Positions 52,952-62,527 of a stretch of DNA of 64,000 bases are shown piece by piece; within the stretch, counting starts at the first letter, position 1; every line of letters starts with the position of its first letter. The stretch spans positions 124,001 to 188,000 of the forward strand of contig CAWFJG010000024.1 of NCBI GenBank assembly GCA_963816065.1, in the 5' to 3' direction. The notes under the pieces were generated by a model. It saw nothing but the letters and a program-made list of their open reading frames with translations, did no database searches and was not told where the DNA came from. The position numbers and the translations under genes are program-made. The DNA comes from Roseiarcus sp963816065 (lineage in GTDB: Bacteria > Pseudomonadota > Alphaproteobacteria > Rhizobiales > Beijerinckiaceae).

Positions 52952-54052
52952 TTATGACGATACGTTGATCTTTGCGCCTCCCGCCCCGATCGCATGATCG
53001 ACCGCCTTGCGCATGACGTTGGAGAACCCCGCCTCGCCGACCGCATCCCGCGACACCCAGAAGTGCTGGGCGGGGACGTCCCCCTCATAGCGCGCCGCAT
53101 AAACGGCAAGGCTCAGCGCGAAATGGGTGAAGAGTTGGTCCACCGCGCCGGGCAGGCGTCGCCACTCCGCGGCGACCGGCGCCCCGCCCGCCCACACTCC
53201 GCCCGGATCTTCAGAGGTCCACGGCGTGCCCGGCAGTTCGACGGTCGACGCGAGCAAGCCTTTCGGCGGCCGCCGCCGGGCAAGGAAGGCCCCATCTCGC
53301 CGGTGTGCGAAAAAGACCGCCCCTGTACGCCGCGGCCTGGCCTTCGTCGGAGCCTTGCGCGGAAATGTCTCCGGAGCGCCGGAGCGGAACGCGACGCAGT
53401 CCGGGCTCAGTGGGCAGGCGGCGCAGTTCGGCGCGCGGGGCCGGCAGACGGTCGCGCCGATGTCCATCAGCGCCTGCGCAAAGTCGCCGGCCCGACGCTG
53501 AGGGGCGAGTGCGCGGGCGGCGGCCCCGAGGGCGTTTCGCGAGTTCGCAATGGACGTTTCGAGGCCGAGCACACGAGCCAGGATGCGTGCAATGTTGCCA
53601 TCGACCGGCGCAGCCTGACGGTCGAAGGCGATCGCCGCGATCGCGGCGGCAGTGTAGGCGCCGACGCCGGGAAGCGCCCGCAGCGCCGGCTCGTCGGCAG
53701 GAAACCGGCCGCCCCGCCGAGCGATCTCCTGCGCGCAAGCATGCAGGTTTCGCGCCCGTGAATAGTAGCCGAGCCCGGCGAAGGCGCTGATCACCGATTC
53801 GATCGGCGCCGCGGCGAGCGCCTCGACGGTCGGCCACGTCTCGACAAACGCCCGGTAGTAAGGCGTCGCCGCCTGCGCCGTCGTCTGCTGCAGCAAGACC
53901 TCCGAGAGCCACACCTTGTAGGGGTCCGGCGAGGCTCCCGGCTCGCCGCGCCAGGCGAGAGAACGCCGGGCCCGGTCCCACCATTGCAAGGTTCGCGCAA
54001 CGATCGCGTCTCGCTTTTCCTCGAGCCTCGGCGGGCCTACATTGTCGTTCAT
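52952..54052 (-). CDS. mutY: A/G-specific adenine glycosylase MutY
   Basis: MutY, 366 residues, removes adenine mispaired with 8-oxoguanine. The helix-hairpin-helix is LPGVGAYTAAAIAAIAF with the catalytic Asp in APVDGNIARIL. The iron-sulfur cluster ligands are CRPRAPNCAACPLSPDC, spacing 6-2-5. The C-terminal NUDIX-like domain recognising 8-oxoguanine begins near GAVFFAHRRDGAFLARRR. Start MNDNVGPPRLEE at 54052. It is divergent from dciA, a common pairing in alphaproteobacteria. Confidence 0.95.
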   Translation of the reverse strand: MNDNVGPPRLEEKRDAIVARTLQWWDRARRSLAWRGEPGASPDPYKVWLSEVLLQQTTAQAATPYYRAFVETWPTVEALAAAPIESVISAFAGLGYYSRARNLHACAQEIARRGGRFPADEPALRALPGVGAYTAAAIAAIAFDRQAAPVDGNIARILARVLGLETSIANSRNALGAAARALAPQRRAGDFAQALMDIGATVCRPRAPNCAACPLSPDCVAFRSGAPETFPRKAPTKARPRRTGAVFFAHRRDGAFLARRRPPKGLLASTVELPGTPWTSEDPGGVWAGGAPVAAEWRRLPGAVDQLFTHFALSLAVYAARYEGDVPAQHFWVSRDAVGEAGFSNVMRKAVDHAIGAGGAKINVSS

Positions 54053-54079
54053 GCGTTTTCGTTTCTCCTTCTGCGGACC

Positions 54080-54610
54080 ATGACCGGCGGCCGGCTCGGC
54101 GCCAAGCCGCTCGACGAGCTCATGCTCGCCGTGATCGACGAGGCCGTGGCCGCGCGCGGTCTCAGTGAAACGGGCCTGATCTCCGACTGGCCGGCGATTG
54201 TCGGCGCCGTCATCGCCGGCTATGCAAGGCCCTTGCAATTGCAATGGCCTCCGCGTCCGGCCAAGCGCGATCCCGAAACCCCGGTCGCTCCTGCGACGCT
54301 GGTGCTCAGGGTCGACGGCGCGTTCGCGCTCGAGGCGCAACACAATGCGGCCATTATCGTCGAGCGGGTTAATGCTCACCTTGGTTGGCGCTGCGTCGAC
54401 AGGGTCGCATTCCGGCAAGGGCCGTTGCCGCGGTTGAGGGAAAGGCGCCAGCCGCCGCCCGTGCCCGGCGACGCAGCCGAGACGGAAGCAAGAAAGGCGA
54501 CCGCGGCGATCGGCGACGAAGGGCTGCGCGAGGCCCTGGCGCGATTCGGCGCGCACGCGATTGAGCGCTCCGCGCGGCGGCTCGCCGCTGACGGCGCAGG
54601 AGGAGATTGA
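54080..54610 (+). CDS. dciA: DciA-like (DUF721) protein
   Basis: A 176-residue DUF721/DciA protein; DciA proteins help to load or operate the replicative helicase DnaB in bacteria without DnaC. The domain covers SETGLISDWPAIVGAVIAGY through LEAQHNAAIIVERVNAHLGW and RVAFRQGPLP. The C-terminal part is charged and probably flexible. The ATG at 54080 is only 28 bases from the divergent mutY start, so promoters overlap the coding ends. The frame is open further upstream without homology. Confidence 0.82.
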   Translation: MTGGRLGAKPLDELMLAVIDEAVAARGLSETGLISDWPAIVGAVIAGYARPLQLQWPPRPAKRDPETPVAPATLVLRVDGAFALEAQHNAAIIVERVNAHLGWRCVDRVAFRQGPLPRLRERRQPPPVPGDAAETEARKATAAIGDEGLREALARFGAHAIERSARRLAADGAGGD

Positions 54611-54614
54611 CGCT

Positions 54615-55493
54615 TTGAACGGGACAAGGCTTGCAGGCCACAGAATTCAGCGGATGAATGGGGCGGGCAATAGGATCCTTGTCCTTGATCTGCGGGGCGC
54701 ACCCTTTGCGCCGACTGCTGCGGAGGCGCGCGCCATCCATCGCGCCCCCGGACTCGACTACGATCAGATGATGGCGCTCGGCGACCCCCGTTCGCCGGGA
54801 ACCTCGGCCTACGTGCGGATCTACAACAACGACGGCAGCCTCGCTGGGGCCTGCGGCAATGGCACGCGCTGCGTCGCAGACAGACTTAGCCGCGAACTGG
54901 GCGCAGCCACCTTGGCGATCGAGACCGAGGCCGGTGTGATCGCCTGCGAGCGTGTCGGACCGTCGTCGTATCGAGCCGACATGGGGACGCCGAAACTCCT
55001 TTGGTCGGACATTCCGCTTGCTCGCGCTGTCGAGGACACGCGGCGAGTCAACCTCGACTGGCAGGAAGGCGATCCGCTGGCCGTCTTGCGCCCGGCAGCA
55101 ACCGTCAGCATGGGGAATCCTCACGCGGCGTTCTTCGTCGACGACCTCGCAGGCGTCGACGCAGCTGGCTGGGGCGCTCGGATCGAAACGCATCCGTTTT
55201 TCCCGGAGAAGGTCAACGTGACCTTCGCTCGGATTGACGCGCACGACGCGGTCACGACTGTCGTGTGGGAGCGCGGCGTCGGATTGACGCTCGCCTGCGG
55301 TTCCGCCGCCTGCGCGACCATTGTGTCGGGAGTTCGCCTCGGGCTGCTAGCGCGCCGGGCCGCTGTCCGGCTGCCCGGCGGGGAACTCGTCATCGAATGG
55401 CGGGAGCCCGATAGCCACGTGCTGATGACCGGCCCCGTCGAGTTCGAGGGCGAGATCGTTCTCGGCGACTCCGTATTCGAACCCGCGGCGTGA
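54615..55493 (+). CDS. dapF: Diaminopimelate epimerase
   Basis: DapF, 292 residues, converts LL- to meso-diaminopimelate for lysine and peptidoglycan synthesis. Both catalytic cysteines are present: LAGACGNGTRCVAD near residue 83 and LTLACGSAACATIV near 230. The start is best placed at TTG 54615 (MNGTRLAGHRIQRMNGAGN), because it matches the family N-terminus and has AGGAG 12 bases upstream; the frame extends upstream into dciA, but that part is not homologous. It is followed by a GTG-started membrane protein overlapping its stop. Confidence 0.92.
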   Translation: MNGTRLAGHRIQRMNGAGNRILVLDLRGAPFAPTAAEARAIHRAPGLDYDQMMALGDPRSPGTSAYVRIYNNDGSLAGACGNGTRCVADRLSRELGAATLAIETEAGVIACERVGPSSYRADMGTPKLLWSDIPLARAVEDTRRVNLDWQEGDPLAVLRPAATVSMGNPHAAFFVDDLAGVDAAGWGARIETHPFFPEKVNVTFARIDAHDAVTTVVWERGVGLTLACGSAACATIVSGVRLGLLARRAAVRLPGGELVIEWREPDSHVLMTGPVEFEGEIVLGDSVFEPAA

Positions 55494-56503
55494 GCGGCAA
55501 GGAGGAAGGGGCCGACCTGCGGCGAAAATCCGCCGGCCGTGTCGACGCGATCGACGTTGCGCGCGGCGTCGCGCTGGTCGGGATGGCCGCCTTTCACTTC
55601 AGCTGGGATCTCGCCGACTTCCAGTTGGTTTCGCCGCTATTGCCATTCACGCCGCCGATGCGGCTCCTGTCGCATACGGTCGCGAGCGCGTTCCTGGCTC
55701 TGGCCGGCGTGTCGCTGGCGCTAGCCCATCGCGAGCGCCTGAACGTCAGAACGTTTGGAAACCGTCTGGCGCTGGTCGCCGGCGCCGCCGCGCTGGTGAC
55801 GATCGGAAGTTCGATCTTTGCCCCGGGGCTGACGATCTGGTTCGGCATTCTTCATTGCATCGTCGCGGCGAGCCTTCTCGCCCTGCCCTTGATCGAAGCG
55901 CCTGCGTGGCGAAGCCTCGCCGCCGGGTCGGCGGTGGTCGCCTTGCCATTTTTCTTCCAGTCGAAGGCGTTCAATTCGCCGACATTGCTCTGGCTCGGCC
56001 TCGGGGAGGCCCTGCCCAATACGCTCGACTGGCGTCCTCTGCTGCCGTGGGCGGGCGTTACGCTGCTTGGTCTTGGAGCTGCTCGATTGCATGGTGTCTT
56101 GAACTGGCTGACCCGACCCGTGCGTTGGCGCGCACGGTCCGTACCCGCTCGATTGGTTGCGGTCGCGGGACGGCACAGTCTGGCGATCTATCTCGTCCAT
56201 CAGCCAATCTTGATCGGCGTGCTCTGGGCCATCTCGATTTCCGGACTTATTTCGCCGCCGAACCTCAATCGTCCCGCCTTCCTCGCCGCCTGCCATCGCT
56301 CTTGCATGAGTGAGGGGGGAACGCCAGACGAATGCGATACGTCCTGTCGATGCGTCGCCGATGCCATCGAGCAGTCGGACGACGCCGGACGGGAGAAGCA
56401 AGGCGACCCGCGCCGCGGTCGGGGAGCGGACCTCAAGCGGATGGTGGACGCGTGCATGGGGGGCTCAGGCCCAGCCCTTGCAATCCCGAAGAGGCGTTCT
56501 TGA
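55490..56503 (+). CDS. DUF1624-type membrane acyltransferase-like protein with a cysteine-rich tail
   Basis: A 337-residue protein resembling the heparan-alpha-glucosaminide N-acetyltransferase/DUF1624 group: RVDAIDVARGVALVGMAAFH near the start, then FHFSWDLADFQLV, eight or so membrane helices and GRHSLAIYLVHQPILIGVLW. After the last helix comes a soluble tail with C-x3-C-x8-C-x3-C-x-C spacing (residues about 263-282), likely periplasmic and disulfide-bonded. The GTG start overlaps the dapF stop (GTGA). Substrate unknown; a role in modifying an envelope glycan is possible. Confidence 0.75.
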   Translation: MSGKEEGADLRRKSAGRVDAIDVARGVALVGMAAFHFSWDLADFQLVSPLLPFTPPMRLLSHTVASAFLALAGVSLALAHRERLNVRTFGNRLALVAGAAALVTIGSSIFAPGLTIWFGILHCIVAASLLALPLIEAPAWRSLAAGSAVVALPFFFQSKAFNSPTLLWLGLGEALPNTLDWRPLLPWAGVTLLGLGAARLHGVLNWLTRPVRWRARSVPARLVAVAGRHSLAIYLVHQPILIGVLWAISISGLISPPNLNRPAFLAACHRSCMSEGGTPDECDTSCRCVADAIEQSDDAGREKQGDPRRGRGADLKRMVDACMGGSGPALAIPKRRS

Positions 56504-56690
56504 GGATATGGCTGCTCGAATGGCAAACTGCGGATCGGTTGGGAGGAACCTTCCGCCCTCCTTGTTGGATCGACGCCCGACCAATTCGCCTTCTTTCCAC
56601 GCAACAGGTGCTCGAATAGAAATGGAGTCCGTTGTGCGGGATATGTCATTGTTCCGTGGAGCGGAGTCATTAGCGAGAGAAGCATCTGTC

Positions 56691-58451
56691 GTGACACAGA
56701 AGTCTAGGCGTCGAATTTTCGTGCTTTGCGCGCTGGCTGCGGCGGTGGTTTGGGGATCTCCTTCGGGTTCGGCGGTGGCTGCAGCCGTTCCGGGCGACCC
56801 GGAGGGACCGAGTATCGGGACAAGCCAGACAGGAAATTATCTCGCCGGGCTGATCGCGAGCGCAGACCGCGACACCGCGGCGGCCGAGACGTATTATCTA
56901 GAAGTTCTCAGGCTCGATCCGCGCAACCCGGATCTGATCGAACGCGCATTTTCAGCATCGCTGGCAAACGGCGATATCCAAAGCGCGAGCACCCTCGCCG
57001 GGCGGCTGTTGACGCGCGACCCGCATAACCGCCTTGCCCGACTTGCCCTTTCGGTTAGCCTGCTGAAGCGCGGCGACTATGCCGGCTCGCGCATGCAGCT
57101 TCAGTTCAAGGATCCAGAATCGGGCGATGTAACTGCGGCATTGCTGACGGCATGGAGCTATGCGGGACAGGGCGACTATCGACACGCCATCGAGGCGCTG
57201 GACCGTATTCACGACCCTGCGATTGCGGCATTCCGCGATTTTCATGCCGGACTGATTGCAGATGAGCGCGGCAACGCCGCCGAGGCGCAGCGACGCCTGA
57301 AGTCGGCCTATGAGTCCGACAAGAAGGCGCTTCGGTTCGCGGATGGTTATGCCCGCTTTTTGGCCACGCATGGTGATCGGGATGGCGCAATCAAGGTTTA
57401 CGAGGATTTTTCCTCAGTTGCGCCGAACCATCCAATTGTCGAGCGCGCTTTGACCGACCTGCGAGCCGGTCGATCATTGCAGCCGTTGGTCGGCAGTCCC
57501 CAAGAGGGCGCGGCCGAAGTGCTTTATGGCTTGGGCGCGGCGGGAATCCGCGAGGGGGACGAGTTGCCGGCGCTGGTGTATCTCCGTCTGTCTTTGTATT
57601 TGCGGCCGGGCAACGACCTGACTTCAGTGACGCTAGGTAATCTCTTCGAGGAAATGAAGAAGGACGAACTAGCGATCGCAACTTATGGGTCTGTGCCAAC
57701 GAACTCTCCGCTCTATGAAGACGCGCAAATTCAAGCGGCGTTGGTCCTCGATAGCGACGGCCACTTGGAGCAAGCGATCAAGCAAGTCCAGGCGATCGTC
57801 GCTGCCAGGCCACATGACGTCGACGCATTAAGCGCTTTGGCCGGCGTTCAGCGCGCTGCCAAGCAATACACGGAGGCCGCGGCGACTTACGACAGGGCCA
57901 TTGCCGCGGTTGGGATTCCGAACCGCGACAACTGGACGCTCTTTTATTTTCGCGGTATTTGCTTTGAGCGGGCGAAGGATTGGCCAAAGGCCGAGAGTGA
58001 CTTCAAGAGGGCGTTGGAGCTTTACCCCGATCAGCCGCTCGTCCTCAACTACTTAGGTTACTCTTGGGTCGATCAAGGGGTCAATCTTGACGAAGCATTC
58101 AAGATGCTTCGCCACGCAGTCGAATTGCGACCCAATGACGGCTACATCGTCGATAGCCTGGGCTGGGCGCACTTCAAGCTAGGACAGTATCCGGAAGCAA
58201 CGCAGACACTGGAGCGCGCTGTCGATCTGAAGCCGACCGACCCCGTTCTGAATGACCACCTCGGCGACGCCTATTGGCGCGTCAATCGCAAGGTTGAGGC
58301 GCGCTTCCAATGGAACCACGCGCGAGACATGAATCCGGAACCGGAGGACCTGCCGACGATCCTCAAGAAGATCGAATTCGGACTACCCGACGCCAGTCCC
58401 AACGGCCCGACGCCCCAAGGCCCATCGGCAGCGAGGGCGAGCGGCGGCTAG
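56691..58451 (+). CDS. Exported tetratricopeptide-repeat protein
   Basis: About 586 residues. The signal peptide is VTQKSRRRIFVLCALAAAVV from a GTG at 56691 with GAGAGAAG upstream; two earlier ATGs (56622, 56643) are possible but would bury the signal. The rest is TPR helices, for example YYLEVLRLDPRNPDLIERAF, QPLVLNYLGYSWVDQGVNLD, DSLGWAHFKLGQYPEATQTL and DHLGDAYWRVNRKVEARFQW. The last repeats resemble those found in alphaproteobacterial TPR proteins next to ispE. It is probably a periplasmic or outer-membrane-associated scaffold. ispE follows after 15 bases. Confidence 0.85.
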   Translation: MTQKSRRRIFVLCALAAAVVWGSPSGSAVAAAVPGDPEGPSIGTSQTGNYLAGLIASADRDTAAAETYYLEVLRLDPRNPDLIERAFSASLANGDIQSASTLAGRLLTRDPHNRLARLALSVSLLKRGDYAGSRMQLQFKDPESGDVTAALLTAWSYAGQGDYRHAIEALDRIHDPAIAAFRDFHAGLIADERGNAAEAQRRLKSAYESDKKALRFADGYARFLATHGDRDGAIKVYEDFSSVAPNHPIVERALTDLRAGRSLQPLVGSPQEGAAEVLYGLGAAGIREGDELPALVYLRLSLYLRPGNDLTSVTLGNLFEEMKKDELAIATYGSVPTNSPLYEDAQIQAALVLDSDGHLEQAIKQVQAIVAARPHDVDALSALAGVQRAAKQYTEAAATYDRAIAAVGIPNRDNWTLFYFRGICFERAKDWPKAESDFKRALELYPDQPLVLNYLGYSWVDQGVNLDEAFKMLRHAVELRPNDGYIVDSLGWAHFKLGQYPEATQTLERAVDLKPTDPVLNDHLGDAYWRVNRKVEARFQWNHARDMNPEPEDLPTILKKIEFGLPDASPNGPTPQGPSAARASGG

Positions 58452-58466
58452 GACACGCTCCCCCCG

Positions 58467-59334
58467 ATGCGCTGGTACCGCGCTCCGGCAAAGTTGAATT
58501 TGACGTTGAGAGTCGTAGGGCGACGGCCGGACGGCTTTCACGATATCGAGAGTCTGACAGTATTCGCCGGCGAATCGGACTGGGTCGGACTTTCGCCCGG
58601 CCGGCGGTTTGATCTCGTTGTCGAGGGTCCCGCCGCCGCGGACACGGGGCCCCTAGAGGACAATCTGATCGCGCGCGCAACGCGGGCCTTCGCCACCCGA
58701 TTTCCGGGCGCTTCGACGGGCAGATTTCATTTGATCAAGCGCTTGCCTGCGGCCGCAGGGCTCGGGGGCGGGTCGTCGGACGCCGCCGCCTGCCTTCGCG
58801 CGCTCGCCAGAAGCGAACGGCGTGTCGCTAACCGACGAACGTGTGCAGGCGGCCGCTTTGGAGACGGGATCGGACGTTGCGGTCTGCCTTTCGGCTTGCG
58901 CTCGGGTGATGAGCGGCGTGGGCGATCAACTCGGGCCGCCGGTCCGACTCCCGTCGCTTTACGCAGTGCTCGTCAATCCACGCCAAGCCCTCCCGACCCG
59001 GGACGTTTTCGGGGCGCTTGGTCTGGAGCCCGGCTTTTATCCCGACACGCTGGGTCTGCAGCCGCTCCGGCCCGAAGAGGCGTTGTCATTCACTCTCGCT
59101 TCGGTGGTCTCCGGCCGCAACGACCTCCAGGTTGCGGCCCAGTCCCTTTTGCCTTCGATCGTTGATGTGCTCGAGGCGCTAGGACAGGTCCCCGAGGTCA
59201 TCGTAACGAGGATGTCTGGATCGGGCGCCACGTGCTTTGGGCTCTTCGAGACCCCTGAAGCCGCAAGCCAGGCGCATATGCGCCTCGCCGCCGAGCGCCC
59301 AGGGTGGTGGCTCGCAACAACGACTCTTTGCTGA
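58467..59334 (+). CDS. ispE: 4-diphosphocytidyl-2-C-methyl-D-erythritol kinase, with a one-base frameshift
   Basis: IspE phosphorylates CDP-methylerythritol in the non-mevalonate isoprenoid pathway. The GHMP-kinase motifs are RAPAKLNLTLRVVGRRPDGFH at the start, the ATP loop PAAAGLGGGSSDAAACLRAL near residue 95, and the C-terminal VIVTRMSGSGATCFGLF. Near 58811 one extra A breaks the frame after LRALAR; the rest (ANGVSLTDERVQAAALETGS onwards) is in the next frame to 59334. Corrected length is about 288 residues. The gene should be essential in a bacterium of this group, so a consensus error is the likely cause. Confidence 0.92.
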
Positions 59335-59914
59335 GGATCGTTCGACATCGACAGCCGGAACCTGATCGAGGGCTTTTGTCAGGCTCCTTCCCCACAACAA
59401 CCCGCTGAGGACGTACGCCTATGGGTCGCCCGTCCACACCACTGGCCTCGCGCTCAGGCGCTTCGCGATCCCGCGGCGATAAGATGCTTCTCTGCATCAG
59501 AATAGCGTTCAATCTCAGCGTTCAATTTCTTGCTGGCGATAGGAATTCGGGATAGTGTGAGGTCGTCGCCCTCCGCATGGGACCGTTAATGCCGTTCACC
59601 GCGTGTTCATCCGGTTCGCGGCCGCTCTATTGGCCCCGGTGCGCGATGCAGTCCAATTCGCAGCGCGCCAACAACTTTCTGGACGCGTTCACGACAAAGC
59701 GGGGACGGCAAAGTGTCACGGTCCCCGGCTCCTCGTTATCAGCATTTTGTTGGCGCATCATCTTTCGACGGGCTCGCATCAGACGCGCGCCTCTTGGCGC
59801 ACAGCAGTTTGAATGTCGGCGTGCAGGGGCATTTCTACGCTCGCGACCTTCCGACCGACGCTTGGTTTCGAGATCGCAAACGGCTAAATTCATCGAAGTC
59901 GTGGGGATGATTAC
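59335..59914. other. Gene-free region
   Basis: About 580 bases between ispE and the TetR gene. Frames of 60-110 codons exist on both strands but have no family resemblance or convincing start. Composition is less GC-biased than the neighbours (for example TTTCTTGCTGGCGATAGG). The TetR promoter should be in its right part; no element was identified with confidence. Confidence 0.45.
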
Positions 59915-60661
59915 ATGGCGACCAAGGTGAAAAGCGAGGCAAAACCGCTCGATGCTCGCGGCAAGATCGTCGACGCGTTAATGAAGCTTGCCGGCGAACG
60001 ACAGTTCGAGGAACTCTCGATCCGAGATATTTGCGAGGAAGCGGGCGTAACGCTTGCAGATTTTCGTGATTCCTTCCCATCGAAGGGCGCCGTGCTGGCG
60101 GGTTTTTCCCGCCGCATTGACCGTGCCGTGCTGATCCAAAGCAGCGAGGAACTCGCCGACGAGAACCCGCGCGAGCGTCTGTTCGACGTTCTCATGCGAC
60201 GTCTAGAGGCAATGGGGCCCTATCGCGAGGGCCTCAAAGAGACGAACGCGTGGCTCCGGCGCGAGCCAAGCGCCATGCTCGCCACGAATCAGGTCGTGAC
60301 CGGATCCATGCGCTTCATGCTTGAAGCGGCGGGGATCGAGTTTGAGGAGGGCGCAGCGGGAGCGATCAAGCTTCAAGGCCTAGCACTCGCGTGGGCGCGG
60401 ATCGTTGCGGTGTGGCTGGATGACGACGATCCAGGCCTATCGAGGACGATGGCCGAGCTTGACCGGGAATTGACTCGCGGTGAACGGGCTGTTGCGGGAG
60501 TCGACCGCCTCAACGCGCTGACTGCTCCGTTCCGGGCGTTGGCGCTAGCCGCCGTGCAAGCCCGTCAACGCTTGCGCAGAAGGTCCGATCGCGGTCGTGC
60601 AACGCGAAAGGACGAGGATCACAGAGAGCTTGACCCGGGGGACCGTTCGTCGGCGGCGTAG
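59915..60661 (+). CDS. TetR-family transcriptional regulator
   Basis: A 248-residue TetR regulator. The DNA-binding helix-turn-helix is IVDALMKLAGERQFEELSIR then DICEEAGVTLADFRDSFPSK. The ligand domain (residues about 70-215) is all helical and resembles the alphaproteobacterial group with GVDRLNALTAPFRALALA. The C-terminus is an arginine-rich charged tail. Its target is unknown, as no gene is divergent from it. It is followed by insertion-sequence remains. Confidence 0.85.
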   Translation: MATKVKSEAKPLDARGKIVDALMKLAGERQFEELSIRDICEEAGVTLADFRDSFPSKGAVLAGFSRRIDRAVLIQSSEELADENPRERLFDVLMRRLEAMGPYREGLKETNAWLRREPSAMLATNQVVTGSMRFMLEAAGIEFEEGAAGAIKLQGLALAWARIVAVWLDDDDPGLSRTMAELDRELTRGERAVAGVDRLNALTAPFRALALAAVQARQRLRRRSDRGRATRKDEDHRELDPGDRSSAA

Positions 60662-61424
60662 CCGGGCGACCCTTCATCCTAGCAACTGCAATTTGGTTTT
60701 GGTGTGATTGCGAGAATCGCGCATTCTCTAGGGCATGTAGCGCGATTCTTCGTCTCCTTGGGCTCACCGGCCGGGTGAGCAATCTCTGGTTGTGGCGGAT
60801 CGTCAGGAAGGGGTCGATGTCGACCGCTATTTCGGTCCGATTCGAGGGCCACGAGGCGGCGATGACGCCGCTGGGGCAATTGCCGTTCTTCATCGACTTC
60901 CTGAAGACGAGCGGGTTGCTCGACGCGCTCGCGGCTTCGGCAACGAGGAGATCATGCGCGAGGCGGAGGCGCGGGCGCTTCCGTTTCTCCTGAAGCTGCG
61001 GCTGACCGCCAACGTCAAGCGCATGATCGAGAAGCTCGCCTCGTCGCGCCAATGGGTCGAGGCCGGCAAGGCCCCCGGGTCGAAGAGCCCGGGGGGAGGT
61101 TCGGCTGGTGGGCTGGAGCCGCCAGCGGCGTGTGATCGTGCTCGGGCGGCGGCTGAAGGACGCCGTGGGGCTTTGCGCGAACGACGACGTCGGTCCGCAG
61201 TTTGCGTTCGTCGAGGTCGGCGAAGCGACGGAGGTCTACGAATACTCGGTTCTGGTTACCTCGCTCGATGAAGCTGCCTCCGCGTTTGATCAGCTCTATC
61301 GCGACCGAGGCGACGGAGAGAACGTTTTCGATGAGATGAAGAACCAATGGGGATGGAGCGGCTATACGACGCACGATCTTGCCCGCTGCCGGCTCGCGGC
61401 CTGGCTGCTTGCGCTCTTTTACAA

Positions 61425-62481
61425 CTAAGCAGAGATTCGCGGCTTGGCCAACGGATTGACGGTGCGCTCGCGGTTGAGACGGACGACGGCGTCTTGGATA
61501 GCTTGGTCGAGGGCGTTGGCGTTGGTGAAGGTCTGGTGGGCGAGGTGATGGGCCTTGAGATCGCGCCAGACCCGCTCGATGTCGTTGAGTTCGGGCGCGT
61601 ATTTTGGCAGCCAGTCGACGGTGAGCCAGTGCGCGCGGGCGGCGAGGGCTGCAAGCGAACGTTTGCTGGTGTGGATTGGACCATTGTCCTCGACCAGTAC
61701 GACCGGCTTGGCCTGCCGTCCGGGCTTCGGTCCATAGAGACGGTCGAGTTGCTCCAGATGGGCGATGAAATCGCTGCTGCGCTTGGTCGGGCTGGTGTGG
61801 ATGATGAGTTGGCGCGTGACGTGATCGAACGACCCGAGCATCGCGATCTTCCTGGCCTGCCCCGGCGCCGGCACACGCAAGTCCGCCCCCGACTTGGCCC
61901 AGGCGCGGGCGAGGTAGGGATGCGTCAGCGCCTCGCTCTCATCGCCGTAGAGAAGAACGATGTCGCCCGCTTCGGCCTGCTGTTTGCGCAGTCGCAAGCG
62001 CAGGCCAACCCGTTCCATCTCGCTTTCCGTCTGACGTCCCTTCAGCGTGTGCCGGGGTCGCCGCCAGCGGAACTTTTTCTTCGCAACGCCTTGGACAGTT
62101 GCGAACGACTGATACGCACGCCCGCGCGCGCCTCGATCTCGGCGCGAAGGCGAGGGATCGTCCAGTTGCGCCGGTCGGCCACAGGTTCTTCCAGCAAGGG
62201 AGCGGCCACGCGCAAGGCGGCTTCGCTCTTCACCGGAAGCGGCCCGGGCGCGATGCTCGCCTTCAGCGCCGCCGCGCCGCCGGTTGTGAAGTCGCTGCGC
62301 CACAGCCGCACCGTATCCTCACGCACGCCAAACGCCTCCGCGATCTCGGGGCTGGTCCAACCCGCCAGCGTCAGCAGCACGCGCGCGCCCGGTCCGCCTC
62401 CCCTCGATCCCGTGAACCGGCAAGAGCCACAAGAGCAGCGCGTTGCTCCTCGCTCGCCGTAAGCCGAGACTTTCCCGCCAT
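61425..62481 (-). CDS. IS630-family transposase, two overlapping frames
   Basis: The N-terminal frame from the ATG at 62481 (MAGKSRLTASEEQRAALVAL) has the helix-turn-helix AGWTSPEIAEAFGVREDTVR. A two-base CG excess near 62382 breaks the frame. The second frame (61425 to about 62090) has the DDE domain: DIVLLYGDESEALTHPYLAR, PVVLVEDNGPIHTSKRSLAA and WLPKYAPELNDIERVWRDLK, with all three acidic residues. The overlap contains AAGAAAAAG near 62070, a plausible site for programmed -1 frameshifting that would join the two frames, as known for several IS630 elements. The stop codon includes the flanking TA. The element may be nearly functional. Confidence 0.8.
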
Positions 62482-62527
62482 GCCACACACCTCACGAACC
62501 AGGGTCGGCAGCGAATCGCAAAAAGCC
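61428..62527 (-). mobile_element. IS630-family insertion sequence inserted in the IS1380 relic
   Basis: About 1100 bp flanked by TA at 61426-61427 and 62528-62529, the target duplication typical of IS630. Both ends carry GATTCGC a few bases in (inverted), though the terminal repeats are otherwise imperfect in this reading. It holds one transposase region on the minus strand in two frames. Inside the split IS1380 gene it marks the more recent event. Confidence 0.85.
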
